DNA from: JBMNGH01 sp050949725
Lineage (GTDB): Bacteria > Bacillota > Thermosediminibacteria > Thermosediminibacterales > Tepidanaerobacteraceae
Assembly: GCA_050949725.1 (NCBI GenBank)
Contig: JBMNGH010000006.1
Location: forward strand, 62,001 to 126,000
DNA length: 64,000 nucleotides
Reading direction: 5' to 3'
This document shows positions 1 through 8,121 of the stretch, in pieces. The position numbers and the translations under genes were made by a program. The notes under the pieces were generated by a model. The model saw only the letters and a program-made list of their open reading frames with translations. It ran no database searches and was not told the DNA's origin. The number at the start of each line of letters is the position of its first letter. Position 1 is the stretch's first letter.

Positions 1-366
1 TTCTACTCCTAAATGATTTATAATAAAACCAACGGTAAAACCCAATATGAATCCCCGAAAAAAAATCATTGCGAGAATAACCGGCATTCCTATGATGGTT
101 AGACCAAATAATATAATAATAAGAGCTATTTTCAAATTATTCGCTGCAGATGCATAAAAAACAGATGCTGGATTTATATGTATATTATTGACATTTGATA
201 TAAAACCATTAAAGTAATTTAATATGCTGTCTAGTTGAGAATCCGAAATTAAACCTGTCGCAATACTGCCGGCTACGATTCCAGAAACAAAAAAAGAAGT
301 GATCAAAATATACAATCCAATATTTTTTTTCAAATAGCTTAACAGGGCATATGGGAAATAATTCAT
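1..366 (-). CDS. spoIIM: Stage II sporulation protein M (3' part cut by window edge)
   Basis: The visible 122 residues begin MNYFPYALLSYLKKNIGLY and are very hydrophobic, with a first membrane helix near residues 15-40, a soluble loop containing an LNYFNGF-like stretch, then two further hydrophobic segments. This matches the layout of SpoIIM, a polytopic membrane protein that with SpoIID and SpoIIP thins septal peptidoglycan during engulfment. A strong ribosome site (GGAGGGGGA, 372-380) lies just upstream of the ATG at 364-366, which fixes the start. The reading frame is still open at base 1, so the C-terminal part lies outside the window. The position beside EndoQ/Nudix genes and spo0A is typical for Clostridia. 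Identification rests on fold and context, not on a database match. Confidence 0.75.
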   Translation of the reverse strand, partial: MNYFPYALLSYLKKNIGLYILITSFFVSGIVAGSIATGLISDSQLDSILNYFNGFISNVNNIHINPASVFYASAANNLKIALIIILFGLTIIGMPVILAMIFFRGFILGFTVGFIINHLGVE

Positions 367-463
367 CAAATCCCCCTCCAATTAGCAAGCAACTAAAAGC
401 ATAAGGTAGTATTTCTATTGATTAAAATATTATGCCTTAAAGGAGAGGAATATACCTAGCGAA

Positions 464-1639
464 TTAGCTCAGTATTTTACCATAAAGCCCTCCGCCACCT
501 GCTTTCAGCTTCAGTTTTCTCTCCCTGCCCTGCACAATTCTAGTCGCCAAAGTTTCTCCAACTATATCCATAAGCTGGTCAAAATCCGCATGATGTAATA
601 CATTCATTTCACTTCCGAAACAGGAAACTAGCATTTCAACTGTCTTTTTCCCTAATCCAGGTAAAAATTCTAGAGGTATCTGATAATAATATGGTGGCCT
701 TCCTTCCGGATGAATTGGTTTATCATAATCAGCTATATTATTAATCCTATCTATTACACCAAGTACTATTTTTTTGCTCAAACATTTTGGACAATAATTT
801 ACAGGAGGAGCTTCCTCCGAAATATACCCACAATTTAGACAACGAGTCCTGTGGTACTTACCAAGCAAAGGATTTAAACCATAATTACCTGCAATGAAGT
901 TCTTGTCATCACTTTTTTTTAAGGCATGAACTAAATTTTTATAAGTAGGAGATTCAAGTATTAATTTGTTATACTCCCTGGCTATCTTACTTAGTGAATG
1001 AGCATCTGAATTGCTCAGGAAGGATTTATTTGAAAGTTCACCTATCATGTCGGCAAAGTTAGTATCAGCGCTTAGCCCCAATTCCACTGCAAAAATTTCA
1101 CTGTATTTTTCTTTGAAAGCAAAGCTTAGTCTATCATAACACCTGCCATAGAAACTTTTAAAAGGTGTAAAAATATGAGCTGGTATAATATCTCCTCCCA
1201 GCGTTTTGGCAATATCTAAAACTTGAAGAGCGGATAAGGACGTTCTTTGAGAGCTTAAGGTCATATTTTTTATATATTTTGACATATAATTTGAAAATAG
1301 TTTTATCTGTTCTAGATGAGGAAAATAAACAATGCTATGTGCGACTGAGTTTTCTTCAACCGTTTCTATTTCAGAACCGAGGATTATCGTCAATTTATTT
1401 TTATATGATAAGCCACCCTCTTCAAGCTCCTCGAGTTTGCCTGAGTGAACATAACTTTCAATTTCAGCTATGACACTCGGTGAAGCACAATCTACCAAGC
1501 CCAATATTTCTATCCCCTTTTTGTACAAACAAGTATCTAATATGTTAGATAGGGTCATCTGTTTAGACGCTGTTATTTTAACTGGTCTGTTTTGCGCCTG
1601 ACCAATGTGAACGTGTAAATCTGCGAAATACTCCATCAT
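464..1639 (-). CDS. Endonuclease Q-like PHP-domain protein with zinc ribbon and helix-hairpin-helix
   Basis: The 391-residue protein opens with a PHP-type metal motif (DLHVH, residues 7-11) and keeps further PHP ligands: a glutamate in GSEIE around 88-92, PAH at 153-155 and SDAH at 211-214. A zinc ribbon follows (CLNC 267-270 and CPKC 283-286), and a helix-hairpin-helix-like LPGLGKKTVEML lies near 326-337. This order is that of the EndoQ family, which nicks DNA 5' of deaminated or abasic bases in archaea and some Firmicutes; a repair role here is inferred from the family. The start codon overlaps the stop of the upstream Nudix gene by four bases (ATGA), implying translational coupling. An adjacent ATG one codon later could also serve as start. 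Confidence 0.75.
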   Translation of the reverse strand: MMEYFADLHVHIGQAQNRPVKITASKQMTLSNILDTCLYKKGIEILGLVDCASPSVIAEIESYVHSGKLEELEEGGLSYKNKLTIILGSEIETVEENSVAHSIVYFPHLEQIKLFSNYMSKYIKNMTLSSQRTSLSALQVLDIAKTLGGDIIPAHIFTPFKSFYGRCYDRLSFAFKEKYSEIFAVELGLSADTNFADMIGELSNKSFLSNSDAHSLSKIAREYNKLILESPTYKNLVHALKKSDDKNFIAGNYGLNPLLGKYHRTRCLNCGYISEEAPPVNYCPKCLSKKIVLGVIDRINNIADYDKPIHPEGRPPYYYQIPLEFLPGLGKKTVEMLVSCFGSEMNVLHHADFDQLMDIVGETLATRIVQGRERKLKLKAGGGGLYGKILS

Positions 1640-2178
1640 AACTCATCCTTTAATTGTTGATATGATAATAAAATACCCGCAACCGTTTTTGCATCCTTGA
1701 AATACCCATTCTTTGTTTTTTCGATAGCATCATCCATATCCACGAGCTCAACTTGGATGTTTTCATCGTCATCTGTTGGCAATTGTCTTTCAACGAGTTC
1801 TTGAGCCAAAAAAAGATGTATAATCTCATTTGAAAAACCTGGAGAAGTATATAGGTCAACTAAATGCCTAATTTTTTTCGCATAAAACCCTGTCTCTTCC
1901 ATAAGCTCTCTCTGAGCACATTCATAAATATCCTCATTTGCCTCCAGTTTACCGGCAGGTATTTCAATTAAGATTTCATCAACTGCTTTTCTGAATTGTC
2001 TCACCATCAATAACTGTTTTTTTTCATTTATAGCGACTACAGCTACAGCACCTGGATGACTTACAATTTCTCTTGTTGATGTTCGACCATCCGGGAGCCT
2101 GACCTTATCTACCTTTAAATTTATTATTTTACCAGAAAAAATATTGGTAGAACTAATTGTTGTTTCATGAAAGACCAT
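1636..2178 (-). CDS. nudF: Nudix hydrolase, ADP-ribose pyrophosphatase type
   Basis: The 180-residue protein has a complete Nudix box at residues 76-98 (G...EX7REXXEETGF pattern), which binds the Mg2+ ions that hydrolyse nucleoside diphosphate-X compounds. The preceding RQFRKAVDEILIEIPAG stretch is characteristic of the ADP-ribose pyrophosphatase subgroup, which cleaves ADP-ribose to AMP and ribose 5-phosphate in the cytosol. The start at 2178 is preceded by AGGAGG-like bases and the gene overlaps the downstream EndoQ-like gene by four bases, so the two are probably one transcript, followed by spoIIM. Substrate choice within Nudix enzymes cannot be read from sequence alone; ADP-ribose is the best-supported guess. 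Confidence 0.85.
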   Translation of the reverse strand: MVFHETTISSTNIFSGKIINLKVDKVRLPDGRTSTREIVSHPGAVAVVAINEKKQLLMVRQFRKAVDEILIEIPAGKLEANEDIYECAQRELMEETGFYAKKIRHLVDLYTSPGFSNEIIHLFLAQELVERQLPTDDDENIQVELVDMDDAIEKTKNGYFKDAKTVAGILLSYQQLKDEL

Positions 2179-2256
2179 CTACTAACCTCCTAAAACAAAC
2201 ATATTTTAATATTATTTACATATACTATTTTATGACATATCTAAGGGGTGGTAAAG

Positions 2257-2513
2257 ATGGAACTAATTATTCAAAAAAAAGGTTTTTTTTTAATAGGCAA
2301 GGCAAGCGAAATAATTACTTACCTTAGAGAACAATCAAAAGTATATACAACCGTAAAAGAATTGATAAATTTGGAAATTCATTAGAACACATAAATAAGG
2401 AAATGTTCATATTGTTCAGCAAAAAGTTTGCGGAAAGAAGTTATTTGGAAAAAGGTTTTTTGATGTACATACAAGAAATAAATAATTATGTGGAGATTCG
2501 AATTAGCCAATAA
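2257..2513 (+). pseudogene. Small unknown ORF broken by one frameshift
   Basis: A plus-strand ATG at 2257 with a good ribosome site (AAGGGGTGG, 2243-2251) opens a 42-codon frame beginning MELIIQKKGFFLIGKAS, which hits TAG at 2383. The next frame continues without a stop as DKFGNSLEHINKEMFILFSK and ends at TAA 2511-2513, exactly before a terminator. Adding one base near 2360-2370 would give an 85-residue protein that looks like normal coding sequence. I do not recognise the family and see no domain, signal or membrane segment. It may be a real small gene with a sequence error, or a decayed one. It is the only plus-strand gene in this half of the window. Confidence 0.45.
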
Positions 2514-2515
2514 AT

Positions 2516-2590
2516 AAAAACACCTCCATTCATTGAATTTGGTTAAAATAAATCAATTTTAGCCATTCAATGAATTTAGGTGTTTTTGCT
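2516..2590. terminator. Bidirectional terminator between the small ORF and spo0A
   Basis: An inverted repeat pairs the 5' arm at about 2519-2541 (AACACCTCCATTCATTGAAT) with the 3' arm at about 2564-2586 (ATTCAATGAATTTAGGTGTT), with a run of A before it and a run of T after it. It can terminate the plus-strand small ORF and the convergent spo0A transcript. The loop is long, about 22 bases. Confidence 0.65.
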
Positions 2591-2681
2591 ATGAAATTTT
2601 TGTAATTATAAGTTTATCTCAGGTTCATTATTATTGATAGTTTATAGGTTGAGCGTTTTCTTTAACCCTTAATGTATGAGG

Positions 2682-3467
2682 TTATCCTACCTTTCTCTCC
2701 ATTCTTAATTTGTCTGAAATCATAGCAATAAACTCACTGTTGGTAGGCTTGCCTTTATCTCTAGGGATTGTATAGCCAAACAGGCTGTTTATAGTTTCAA
2801 TACACCCTCTATTCCACGCTACTTCGATCGCATGCCTTATAGCCCTTTCAACCCTGCTTGGTGTCGTGTTGAATTTTTTTGCAATTGTGGGATAAAGTAC
2901 TTTAGTAACAGCTGAAAGTAATTCAACATCATTTATTACCATGTAAATGGCTTCTCTCAGATAAAAATAACCTTTAATGTGTGCCGGTATTCCAATTTCA
3001 TGTATAATGTTTGTGATTTCAACTTCTAAGTTATTTTTATTCTGAAAGTTATTTGACTTTAAGCTTTTTATTTCAACATTAGAACCATCACTTGTAATTC
3101 CCCTTACCCTCTCGACTAAAATATTCAAATCAAACGGTTTTACGATATAGTAATCGGCACCCAAATTTATTGCTTTCCGGGTAATCTTGTCCTGCCCCAC
3201 AGCAGATAAAACGATTATCTTAGGCTTCTTTTTAGGATTAGAAGACAGTTTCTCGATAACACCTAGGCCATCTAGATTAGGCATTATGAGGTCTAAGATA
3301 AGCACTTCAGGCTTAAGTTCATCAATTTTTTCTAGAGCCTGGAGTCCATCGTGTGCAATACCTACTACATCCATGTCTTTTTCATTTTTGAAAAAATCGG
3401 ATACCAAATTACAAAATTCTTTATTGTCGTCAGCTATTACCAATTTTGTCTTTTTTAGATTATTCAC
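2682..3467 (-). CDS. spo0A: Sporulation master regulator Spo0A
   Basis: The 261-residue protein is a complete response regulator. The receiver domain (about 1-125) has the acidic pair D13-D14, the phosphate acceptor D59 in LILDL, the switch serine S88 and the conserved K110 of YIVKPFD. The C-terminal domain (about 145-260) is the Spo0A-specific DNA-binding fold; the recognition part TPSRVERAIRHAIEVAW is plain. Phosphorylated Spo0A binds 0A boxes and starts sporulation. The start is GTG at 3467 with AGGGAGGT at 3474-3481. It sits downstream of spoIVB, the standard arrangement in endospore formers. A sigma-H-type promoter and a 0A box lie directly upstream, so autoregulation is likely. Confidence 0.98.
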   Translation of the reverse strand: MNNLKKTKLVIADDNKEFCNLVSDFFKNEKDMDVVGIAHDGLQALEKIDELKPEVLILDLIMPNLDGLGVIEKLSSNPKKKPKIIVLSAVGQDKITRKAINLGADYYIVKPFDLNILVERVRGITSDGSNVEIKSLKSNNFQNKNNLEVEITNIIHEIGIPAHIKGYFYLREAIYMVINDVELLSAVTKVLYPTIAKKFNTTPSRVERAIRHAIEVAWNRGCIETINSLFGYTIPRDKGKPTNSEFIAMISDKLRMERKVG

Positions 3468-3508
3468 ACAAAAACCTCCCTATTTTTGTTATATAATTAT
3501 AAACTTTA

Positions 3509-3536
3509 TATTCGACAAACATTGGAATATTCCTCC
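3509..3536 (-). promoter_or_regulatory. Sigma-H promoter with overlapping 0A box for spo0A
   Basis: Read on the minus strand, GGAGGAATA (3528-3536) matches the sigma-H -35 pattern RNAGGAWWW and GTCGAAT (3510-3516) matches the -10 pattern RNNGAAT, with 11 bases between them. TTTGTCGAATA (3509-3519) covers the -10 and contains TGTCGAA, the core of a 0A box. The overlap suggests direct feedback by Spo0A on its own promoter, as known for the sporulation-specific spo0A promoter of Bacillus. Confidence 0.65.
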
Positions 3537-3562
3537 TATTATTCCATAAAATGTTTGTTATT

Positions 3563-4870
3563 TTACATGACCAGTTTTTCCCCTTCTAGGGTATTTATTT
3601 CATTGAACATCCATTCTGCGAATACGCCATATCCTTTCGTAGGATCATTTACAAAAACATGTGTAACTGCGCCGACTAAATATCCATCTTTTATTATAGG
3701 GCTACCACTCATTCCTTGAATTATTCCACCCGTTTGTTTTATCAGTTCCGGATCCGTTACTTTTATAATCATACCCTTACTATTCGGAGAGGCCTGTTTG
3801 ATTATTTTCTCAATTTCTATATCGTATTCTCCAATAGTTTCACCTTCCAACACAGTTAATATTTTTGCATTCCCTTCACGGACTTGTGATATAGGTGCAA
3901 TTGGGAGCGCATCATAAACAGGATTATTAAACGAAGAATAAGCCCTGCCAAAAATTCCGAACGGTGTATTAGCCATTATGTTGCCCATTATATTACTCTC
4001 GTTTATAAAAACTCCTCTTTTTTCTCCAGGCTGATTTTTTCTTCCCGGATATATTGAAGTTACTCTTGATCTTATTATTTCTCCTTCCCCTAACTCGATT
4101 ACCTTTCCCGTATCAGCATCAGATATTACATGCCCAAGGGCACCGTACAGCCCCGTTTCGGGATCATAAAAGGTTAATGTCCCCACACCTGCAGCAATAT
4201 CTCTAACCCAAAGACCAAGTTGATAATTATTGGATTTATTTTTCACAGGTTCCAAAACCAGATTTATTATTTGTTCCCGCCTTTTAAGGGTTAGGTTAAT
4301 CGGGTTATCTTTGGTGTCGTTAACAATTCGTGCTAGGTCATCTGCTCCATTGATTTTTTTGTTATTCACCATCGTTATTGTGTCACCTATCTGAATACCT
4401 GCATCTTGTGCAGGAGAATGCCTTTGTCCGCTGTGGCCGGTAACTGAGGCAAATCCAACTACGATAACACCATCAGGCCTTAGCTTAACACCCAGTGAAT
4501 GGCCTCCCGGTACAACTTTTTTTTCAGGGAGGACAAACACACGCATTTTTTTAACCGGTATTACACCAAAAAGATTAAACCTAAGGTTATATATACCTTG
4601 CTCCGATGATCGTAAAACCAATGGTTCTTTTAAATTAATATTGAGTCCTTCTGCAGGTGTTAGACCGTTGATTTCTAAATTTTCCTTCTGATCGCATAAC
4701 AGCTGAAATGTAATAGGTATATTTAATTCAACGCTTTGCTGTTTACCCTTAATTATCCTTATTTCATCGGGAAAATCATAAAAACTGTAATAATCAAGTG
4801 CTGCGGCCATCAATATTATAAATAAACTGAGCACTATTCCAACGATTTTTCTTGCTTTGATGTGTTGCAA
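3563..4870 (-). CDS. spoIVB: SpoIVB serine peptidase
   Basis: SpoIVB is secreted from the forespore and cleaves SpoIVFA to release SpoIVFB, which then activates pro-sigma-K. The protein has an N-terminal membrane anchor, a PDZ domain (GHSPAQDAGIQIGDTI-like region after residue about 155) and the S55 peptidase domain with the catalytic histidine in GALGHVISDADTG and the catalytic serine in GMSGSPII near the C-terminus. A longer open frame runs to 4963, but the TTG at 4868-4870 has AAGGAGTGA at 4876-4884 and gives 435 residues, the usual family size, so I prefer it. A sigma-F/G-like promoter lies 50-75 bases upstream, inside a tandem duplication. Confidence 0.95.
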   Translation of the reverse strand: MQHIKARKIVGIVLSLFIILMAAALDYYSFYDFPDEIRIIKGKQQSVELNIPITFQLLCDQKENLEINGLTPAEGLNINLKEPLVLRSSEQGIYNLRFNLFGVIPVKKMRVFVLPEKKVVPGGHSLGVKLRPDGVIVVGFASVTGHSGQRHSPAQDAGIQIGDTITMVNNKKINGADDLARIVNDTKDNPINLTLKRREQIINLVLEPVKNKSNNYQLGLWVRDIAAGVGTLTFYDPETGLYGALGHVISDADTGKVIELGEGEIIRSRVTSIYPGRKNQPGEKRGVFINESNIMGNIMANTPFGIFGRAYSSFNNPVYDALPIAPISQVREGNAKILTVLEGETIGEYDIEIEKIIKQASPNSKGMIIKVTDPELIKQTGGIIQGMSGSPIIKDGYLVGAVTHVFVNDPTKGYGVFAEWMFNEINTLEGEKLVM

Positions 4871-4916
4871 GATGTTCACTCCTTGTCCGCAGGGAAATAA
4901 ATAAGGGTCTGAAAAA

Positions 4917-4946
4917 TAAGATAACCTTTTGAATTTGTTTTTATAC
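4917..4946 (-). promoter_or_regulatory. Sigma-F/sigma-G-type promoter of spoIVB
   Basis: On the minus strand GTATA (4942-4946) fits the forespore -35 GYATA, and GGTTATCTTA (4917-4926) fits the -10 GGNNANANTR at all fixed positions except one, with 15 bases between. spoIVB is a forespore gene in Bacillus, so this is the promoter type expected. Confidence 0.5.
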
Positions 4947-5013
4947 CGCAAAGCTGTTAGCAATTTTTTTTTTGAATTTGTTTTTATACCGCAAAGCTGT
5001 TAGCAATTTTTTT
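4928..5013. repeat. Perfect 43-bp tandem duplication upstream of spoIVB
   Basis: Bases 4928-4970 are repeated without a mismatch at 4971-5013 (both read TTTGAATTTG ... GCAATTTTTTT). The unit contains the putative spoIVB -35 element GTATA and its spacer but not the -10, so only the copy nearest the gene forms a complete promoter. It may be a recent natural duplication or an assembly artefact. Confidence 0.9.
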
Positions 5014-5040
5014 AAAAAAAAATAAGCCTTTTTAAGGCTT
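5014..5040 (-). terminator. Intrinsic terminator after recN
   Basis: On the minus strand a 7-bp stem (AAGCCTT / AAGGCTT, 5024-5030 with 5034-5040) overlaps the recN stop codon and is followed by a run of T (5014-5022 on the plus strand as A). It ends the OLE-oapA-to-recN transcript. Confidence 0.85.
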
Positions 5041-6772
5041 ATGCTTTACTTTTTATTATCTGAGCCATATTTAACATTTCCTTTGCGTGTGCGGTTGTCT
5101 TACTCGTTATCTTTGCACCCCCCAACATCCTTGCAAGCTCATTGATTCGTTCTTGTCCTTCGATGCGTGTCACTTTTGTGTTCGTAGTATTACCTTTTGT
5201 TTCTTTCTTTATCAAAAAATGAGTATCGCCAAGACTTGCTATTTGAGGTGAATGCGTAACACAAAGTATCTGATGGTTTTGTGCGATTCTTGACAGTTTT
5301 TCTCCTACTATTTGAGCCGTTCTTCCGCTAATGCCGGTATCTATTTCATCAAAAATAAGGCAGGAGATGCTATCAACCTGAGCAATAATACTCTTTAAAG
5401 CGAGCATAATTCGGGAAGTCTCCCCGCCGGATACTATTTTTGACAATGGTTTTAATGGTTCACCAGGATTAGTCGATATCATAAACTCTATATCGTCAAA
5501 ACCATCTTTGGTAAATCTAATTTCATCACTGTTATTTTGCTCAAAATCTGAACCATCGAGTTTCAATTGCTCGATGGTTACATAAAACTTCACATCTTTC
5601 ATACCTAAGTCGGTTAGTTCGTTTTCAATTTCTTTTTGTAACTTATCCGCAACCATTTTTCTTATATCGTGTAATTTTTTACTATAATCCTTTAAATCCC
5701 GGTATGTAATTGAAAGCTGTTTATTAATTTGATCAATATCATCGTCTGTTGAGTTGATAGTATCCAATTCTGCGCTCGCCTGCTCCTTATAATTGATAAG
5801 TTCTGATAGGCTCATATTGTATTTGGCCTTAAGAGATTCTATGAGATTTAACCTCGAGTTTATTTCATCCAACTTACGTATATCAAAATCAATAGAATCT
5901 CTGTATCTTCTTAACGTTGAGCTTATATCTTCAAATTCATAAAGTGTATTCGTTAAACTATTTACAATAGGTTGTATTTGTTTAAAATTATCTTGCACAT
6001 ACTCGAGTTTTGTAATGATTTTACTCAAGTTATCAGAAATCGATGGAAAATCTTCTCCTTTATACAAAATGTTGTAAGATTCTTCGAGTGCAGAAAATAT
6101 TTTCTCAGCATTTTCTATAATTTGCTTTTCGGAATTTAAATTACTATCTTCATTATGTACTATATTTGCTTTTTCAATTTCATCTATTTCATACTCCAGC
6201 CTTTTCTTTTGGCTATACAATTCATCCCGTCTCTTTTTCTTTTTTGCCAAAGCCTCTTTCAATCGACGATAAGAATTGTAGCATTCTTTTACTTTTGTTT
6301 TTGCCATACTAAGCTCATCTGGTCCCATTAAATCCAAAAGTTCTAAATGTCTTCCCTTATCAAGCAATGATTGATGTTGATGCTGTCCATGAATGTCGAT
6401 GATAAAATTCGATATCTTTTTTAGAAAAGACGCTGGAACATTTTTACCGTTTATTTTACAGAAGCTTCTCCCCTGTGAGGTTATTTGTCGGTTCACAATT
6501 ATTGTATTATCCTCTGAAGTAATTCCATAATCTGCTAACAATTTGTCTACGCAAGGGTTGTTGTATTCCAAAACCGCTTCAATTTCAAAATTTTGTTCGC
6601 CTGTCCTTATATAATCGGTTGATGCACGCTCGCCTATTACCATATTTATGGCATCAATTATGATAGATTTTCCTGCACCCGTTTCCCCTGTTAAAATGTT
6701 AAGACCACTATCAAAGCAAATATCCATATCATCTATCAGAGCAAAATTTTTTATTATTAATCTAAGGAGCAT
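5039..6772 (-). CDS. recN: DNA repair ATPase RecN
   Basis: This 577-residue SMC-like protein acts in double-strand break repair. It shows a Walker A motif GETGAGKS at residues 29-36, a long charged coiled-coil middle (about 150-380, rich in K, E, L and N), the ABC signature SGGETSR and a Walker B CLIFDEIDTG with the downstream D-loop region near the C-terminus. The length matches the family. It starts with ATG at 6770-6772 and follows argR after 13 bases, the usual argR-recN neighbourhood of Firmicutes. It is the last gene of the operon, since a terminator overlaps its stop codon. Confidence 0.97.
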   Translation of the reverse strand: MLLRLIIKNFALIDDMDICFDSGLNILTGETGAGKSIIIDAINMVIGERASTDYIRTGEQNFEIEAVLEYNNPCVDKLLADYGITSEDNTIIVNRQITSQGRSFCKINGKNVPASFLKKISNFIIDIHGQHQHQSLLDKGRHLELLDLMGPDELSMAKTKVKECYNSYRRLKEALAKKKKRRDELYSQKKRLEYEIDEIEKANIVHNEDSNLNSEKQIIENAEKIFSALEESYNILYKGEDFPSISDNLSKIITKLEYVQDNFKQIQPIVNSLTNTLYEFEDISSTLRRYRDSIDFDIRKLDEINSRLNLIESLKAKYNMSLSELINYKEQASAELDTINSTDDDIDQINKQLSITYRDLKDYSKKLHDIRKMVADKLQKEIENELTDLGMKDVKFYVTIEQLKLDGSDFEQNNSDEIRFTKDGFDDIEFMISTNPGEPLKPLSKIVSGGETSRIMLALKSIIAQVDSISCLIFDEIDTGISGRTAQIVGEKLSRIAQNHQILCVTHSPQIASLGDTHFLIKKETKGNTTNTKVTRIEGQERINELARMLGGAKITSKTTAHAKEMLNMAQIIKSKA

Positions 6773-6785
6773 GTAGATTGCCTCC

Positions 6786-7232
6786 TCATCTTATTATATC
6801 CTCGAATTTAGCAACAATATCTTTTACAGCGGATTTAGATTTTGCAATGACGAGAATAGTATTATCTCCAGCGATGGTTCCCAAAATATTTTTCCAGTCT
6901 AAATTATCTATGGCTTCAGCTGCGGCAGATGCTGTGCCTGAAAGTGTCCGGATCACAATTAGATTTTCAGATGATACAATACTTACTATAGATTCCTTAA
7001 ACATTCGTAAAAAACGTCCGGAAATAAATGTTTTATTTTCAGGCTCTGCATAACAGTAACGATTATCCTCAGTCAATACCTTGACCAATCTCAGTTCTCT
7101 AATATCCCTGGATACGGTTGCTTGAGTGACTTTAAAACCCTGTTTTCTTAATTCGTCAGCCAGTTCTTCCTGTGTTTCAATCGGTTTATGAGATATTATT
7201 TGGCGTATTTTCATGTGTCTCCTATTTTTCAA
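6786..7232 (-). CDS. argR: Arginine repressor ArgR
   Basis: The 148-residue protein has the N-terminal winged helix (ETQEELADELRKQG, then TQATVSRDIRELRLVKV as recognition helix) and the C-terminal hexamerisation and arginine-binding domain (GTASAAAEAIDNLDW and GDNTILVIAKS). It represses arginine biosynthesis genes when arginine is abundant. An in-frame ATG at 7238 lies one base from the ribosome site, too close, so I choose the TTG at 7230-7232: AGGGAGGT sits at 7239-7246, six bases away, and the product then begins MKNRRHMKIRQI, like other ArgR proteins. No arginine genes lie in the window, so its placement reflects conserved Firmicute synteny and not local control. Confidence 0.96.
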   Translation of the reverse strand: MKNRRHMKIRQIISHKPIETQEELADELRKQGFKVTQATVSRDIRELRLVKVLTEDNRYCYAEPENKTFISGRFLRMFKESIVSIVSSENLIVIRTLSGTASAAAEAIDNLDWKNILGTIAGDNTILVIAKSKSAVKDIVAKFEDIIR

Positions 7233-7255
7233 AAACATACCTCCCTCGCAAGCTT

Positions 7256-8119
7256 CTAATCGACGAAATTTGTTTCACTCAGTTTTTTTCTTAATATGTC
7301 GTAAAAACTCCTGTTTTTTATTCGTACCAACTTTGTTTTATATATTGACTTTTTTACCGTCACCTCATCGCCAGGCAATAGTTCATAACCCTGCTGACCA
7401 TCGACGGTTACCATTACCTCGGGATGTTCTGCTATAACCTGAATTTTAACCGTATCATTTGTAGAGATAACTATTGAGCGGCTTTGCAGTGTGTGTGGGC
7501 ATATTGGTGTCAATAACATGAGTTCCATATCGGGTTTAATTATTGGGCCTCCTGCAGATAGGGAATAGGCAGTTGAACCTGTGGGTGTTGAAATAATAAT
7601 GCCATCGGCAGGATAAGTATCTATATATGCTCCTCCTGCACTTGTTTTAAGCCTTATTAGCCTTGCAAACGGCCCTTTGGTCACAACGACATCATTTAAA
7701 GCAAAGAAACTTTTTAATATCCTGTTATCTCTGGTAACCTCAGCTTCTAACATCATTCTTGTATCTATAAAATATTTTTTTGTCTTCAAATGTTCAAGCT
7801 CGGAGAACAAATCAGGGAATTCTACTTCGGTCAAGAAACCGAGATGTCCCAGATTAATACCTAAAATTGGTATGTCATATGGCGCAACTACTTTGGCAAT
7901 ATTTAAAAGTGTACCGTCTCCTCCTAAAGTAATACACATATCAGCAGTTTTTAGTAACTCATCATTTTTTTCGGCGTAATTACTTAATTCTATATGTGTA
8001 GCTATATCAACAGGAAGTGAAACACTAAAATTGTTACATTCAAACCATTTTATTATTTTTTCAGTAATGTTGCGGATATTTTTTTTCGAAACATTTGGGT
8101 ATATACCGATCTTATTCAA
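7256..8119 (-). CDS. nadK: NAD kinase
   Basis: The enzyme phosphorylates NAD to NADP. The 287-residue sequence holds GGDGT at 66-70, the NE/D-like substrate region GINLGHLGFLTE, and the glycine-rich TPTGSTAYSLSAGGP motif that binds NAD. The start is TTG at 8117-8119 with AAGGGGTGA upstream, and it follows the preceding gene by two bases. Placement between tlyA and argR-recN is the classic Firmicute arrangement. Confidence 0.96.
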   Translation of the reverse strand: MNKIGIYPNVSKKNIRNITEKIIKWFECNNFSVSLPVDIATHIELSNYAEKNDELLKTADMCITLGGDGTLLNIAKVVAPYDIPILGINLGHLGFLTEVEFPDLFSELEHLKTKKYFIDTRMMLEAEVTRDNRILKSFFALNDVVVTKGPFARLIRLKTSAGGAYIDTYPADGIIISTPTGSTAYSLSAGGPIIKPDMELMLLTPICPHTLQSRSIVISTNDTVKIQVIAEHPEVMVTVDGQQGYELLPGDEVTVKKSIYKTKLVRIKNRSFYDILRKKLSETNFVD

Positions 8120-8121
8120 AA

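Noticed and set aside
4871..4963. Longer N-terminus for SpoIVB
   Set aside because: The extra 31 codons fall in the tandem-duplicated promoter region, have no ribosome site, and the TTG at 4870 has a good one.
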